39,109 nucleotides of DNA from JBCAWW01 sp045106675 (GTDB lineage Bacteria > Bacteroidota > Bacteroidia > J057): NCBI GenBank assembly GCA_045106675.1, contig JBGCFA010000467.1, forward strand, positions 1-39,109. The letters run 5' to 3'. Numbering within the stretch: the first letter of the stretch is position 1; each line of letters begins with the position of its first letter. Under the pieces are notes generated by a model. It worked only from the letters and a program-made list of their open reading frames with translations, had not been told where the DNA came from and did no database searches. The position numbers and the translations under genes are program-made. Positions 38,513 to 39,109 of this stretch are shown piece by piece.

Positions 38513-38531
38513 GTGGCAAAATTAGCCACAA

Positions 38532-38630
38532 TTCTGCGTAAATTCGCAGAAATTATTGAATCAACGAATAGTTGGGTTGCTGAGACTGCTTTAAGTCGCT
38601 CAAACTCGATATTTATCGGGCCAACTATTC
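38532..38630. promoter_or_regulatory. two inverted repeats in the engB-ubiE divergent gap
   Basis: TTCTGCG (38532-38538) pairs with CGCAGAA (38545-38551), and GAATAGTTGG (38566-38575) pairs with CCAACTATTC (38621-38630). They may be operators or 5' leader structures for the two essential-type genes; there is no further evidence. Confidence 0.4.
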
Positions 38631-38646
38631 AACAATACTTATACCC

Positions 38647-39109
38647 TTGAGTGTAACCCCATATCAAAATCCCGAAGCTTCTAAAAGAGTCCAAGTAGAA
38701 GAGATGTTTGACAACATCGCTCCTAAATATGACCTCCTCAACCGCCTGATGTCTGCGGGGGTGGATATCTCTTGGCGTCGAAAAGCGATCAAGCTTCTAG
38801 CCCCATATTCACCTAAGCGTATCGTCGATATTGCTACTGGTACGGGGGACTTCGCTATCGAAGCGGCTAAGCTCAAACCAGATGAAATTATTGGCATTGA
38901 TATTTCAAATGAAATGTTGCGTGTTGGCCGCGAAAAAATGGTCAAGAAAGGATTGGACAAACTCATCGATATGCGTAATGGGGATTCTGAAGACCTAGAA
39001 CTAAAAACGGATTCAGTTGATGCGATTACAGTTGGCTTTGGTGTTCGAAACTTTCAAAACCTACCCAAAGGCATGGGCGAAATCTTGCGTGTGCTGAAAC
39101 CCGGCGGAG
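38647..39109 (+). CDS. ubiE: demethylmenaquinone methyltransferase UbiE/MenG (3'-truncated)
   Basis: A class I SAM-dependent methyltransferase that makes menaquinone from demethylmenaquinone. The visible 154 residues have the family blocks VEEMFDNIAPKYDLLNRLMSAGVDISWRRKAI, IVDIATGTGDFAIEA (SAM-binding motif I), IIGIDISNEMLRVGREKM, NGDSEDLEL and VGFGVRNFQNLPKGMGEILRVLKPGG. There is no ATG in the right place: the frame is open back to 38584, and the residues that look like the family start are SVTPYQNPEASKR, so TTG at 38647 is the most likely initiator. The gene runs off the window. Confidence 0.93.
   Translation, partial: MSVTPYQNPEASKRVQVEEMFDNIAPKYDLLNRLMSAGVDISWRRKAIKLLAPYSPKRIVDIATGTGDFAIEAAKLKPDEIIGIDISNEMLRVGREKMVKKGLDKLIDMRNGDSEDLELKTDSVDAITVGFGVRNFQNLPKGMGEILRVLKPGG

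Noticed and set aside
1..39109. CRISPR array, prophage, insertion sequence or tRNA genes
   Set aside because: No regularly spaced repeats, transposase or integrase frames, or cloverleaf sequences were seen in the window.

Overview
The window looks like a chromosomal segment from a member of the Bacteroidota, probably a marine or aquatic lineage near Saprospiria (inference). The grounds are a type IX secretion C-terminal domain on a large CotH-type protein, paired BlaI and M56 genes, DUF2490 and other small outer-membrane barrels, few obvious Shine-Dalgarno sites, exact TAnnTTTG -7-like boxes, and the character of UvrA, ClpS, Aat, EngB and UbiE. No phage, insertion sequence, CRISPR array or tRNA was seen.

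Layout. 1-54 is the tail of an upstream gene. 75-350 holds a strongly folded, apparently non-coding RNA ending in a terminator. 417-2906 (+): Omp85-like barrel, family 2 glycosyltransferase, endonuclease V. 3095-8273 (-): a 2Fe-2S subunit followed by two tandem molybdopterin subunits of isoquinoline-oxidoreductase type, both with Tat signals. 8585-10704 (-): SnoaL-like protein and type B carboxylesterase, divergent from an AraC regulator (10869-11780). 11777-14401 (-): small membrane protein, membrane-anchored alpha/beta hydrolase, lipoprotein ADP-ribosylglycohydrolase. 14700-20686 (+): CotH kinase-like secreted protein, LOG-family protein, lytic transglycosylase. Then an SDR (-), uvrA (+), and a (-) cluster of S1/P1-type nuclease with two overlapping paralogous histidine kinases. 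28675-29696 (+): clpS-aat, the bacterial N-degron pair. 29792: DUF2490 protein (-). 30579-32008 (-): blaI-M56 sensor pair, divergent across 29 bp from a long (+) run of envelope genes (two small barrels, serine hydrolase, SGNH protein, MMPL/RND exporter). The window ends with engB (-) and a 3'-truncated ubiE (+) that lacks an ATG.

The most unusual signal crosses gene boundaries. A short element, a 4-bp stem with a 3-nt loop followed directly by AACGCT (or AACGCC/AACGAT), recurs dozens of times on both strands, in intergenic gaps and inside coding sequences. The stem changes freely but keeps pairing (CCGC/GCGG, CTGC/GCAG, CGGC/GCCG, CTCC/GGAG, CCGT/ACGG, CTAT/ATAG, CCTC/GAGG, CATC/GATG, TAGG/CCTA, TGCC/GGCA and others), while the 3' hexamer stays nearly fixed. 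Two intergenic sites carry mirrored pairs with 32 identical bases. The same DNA word occurs in different reading frames of unrelated proteins, so conservation is at the nucleic-acid level. All counts are by eye; a genome-wide count against shuffled controls would decide.
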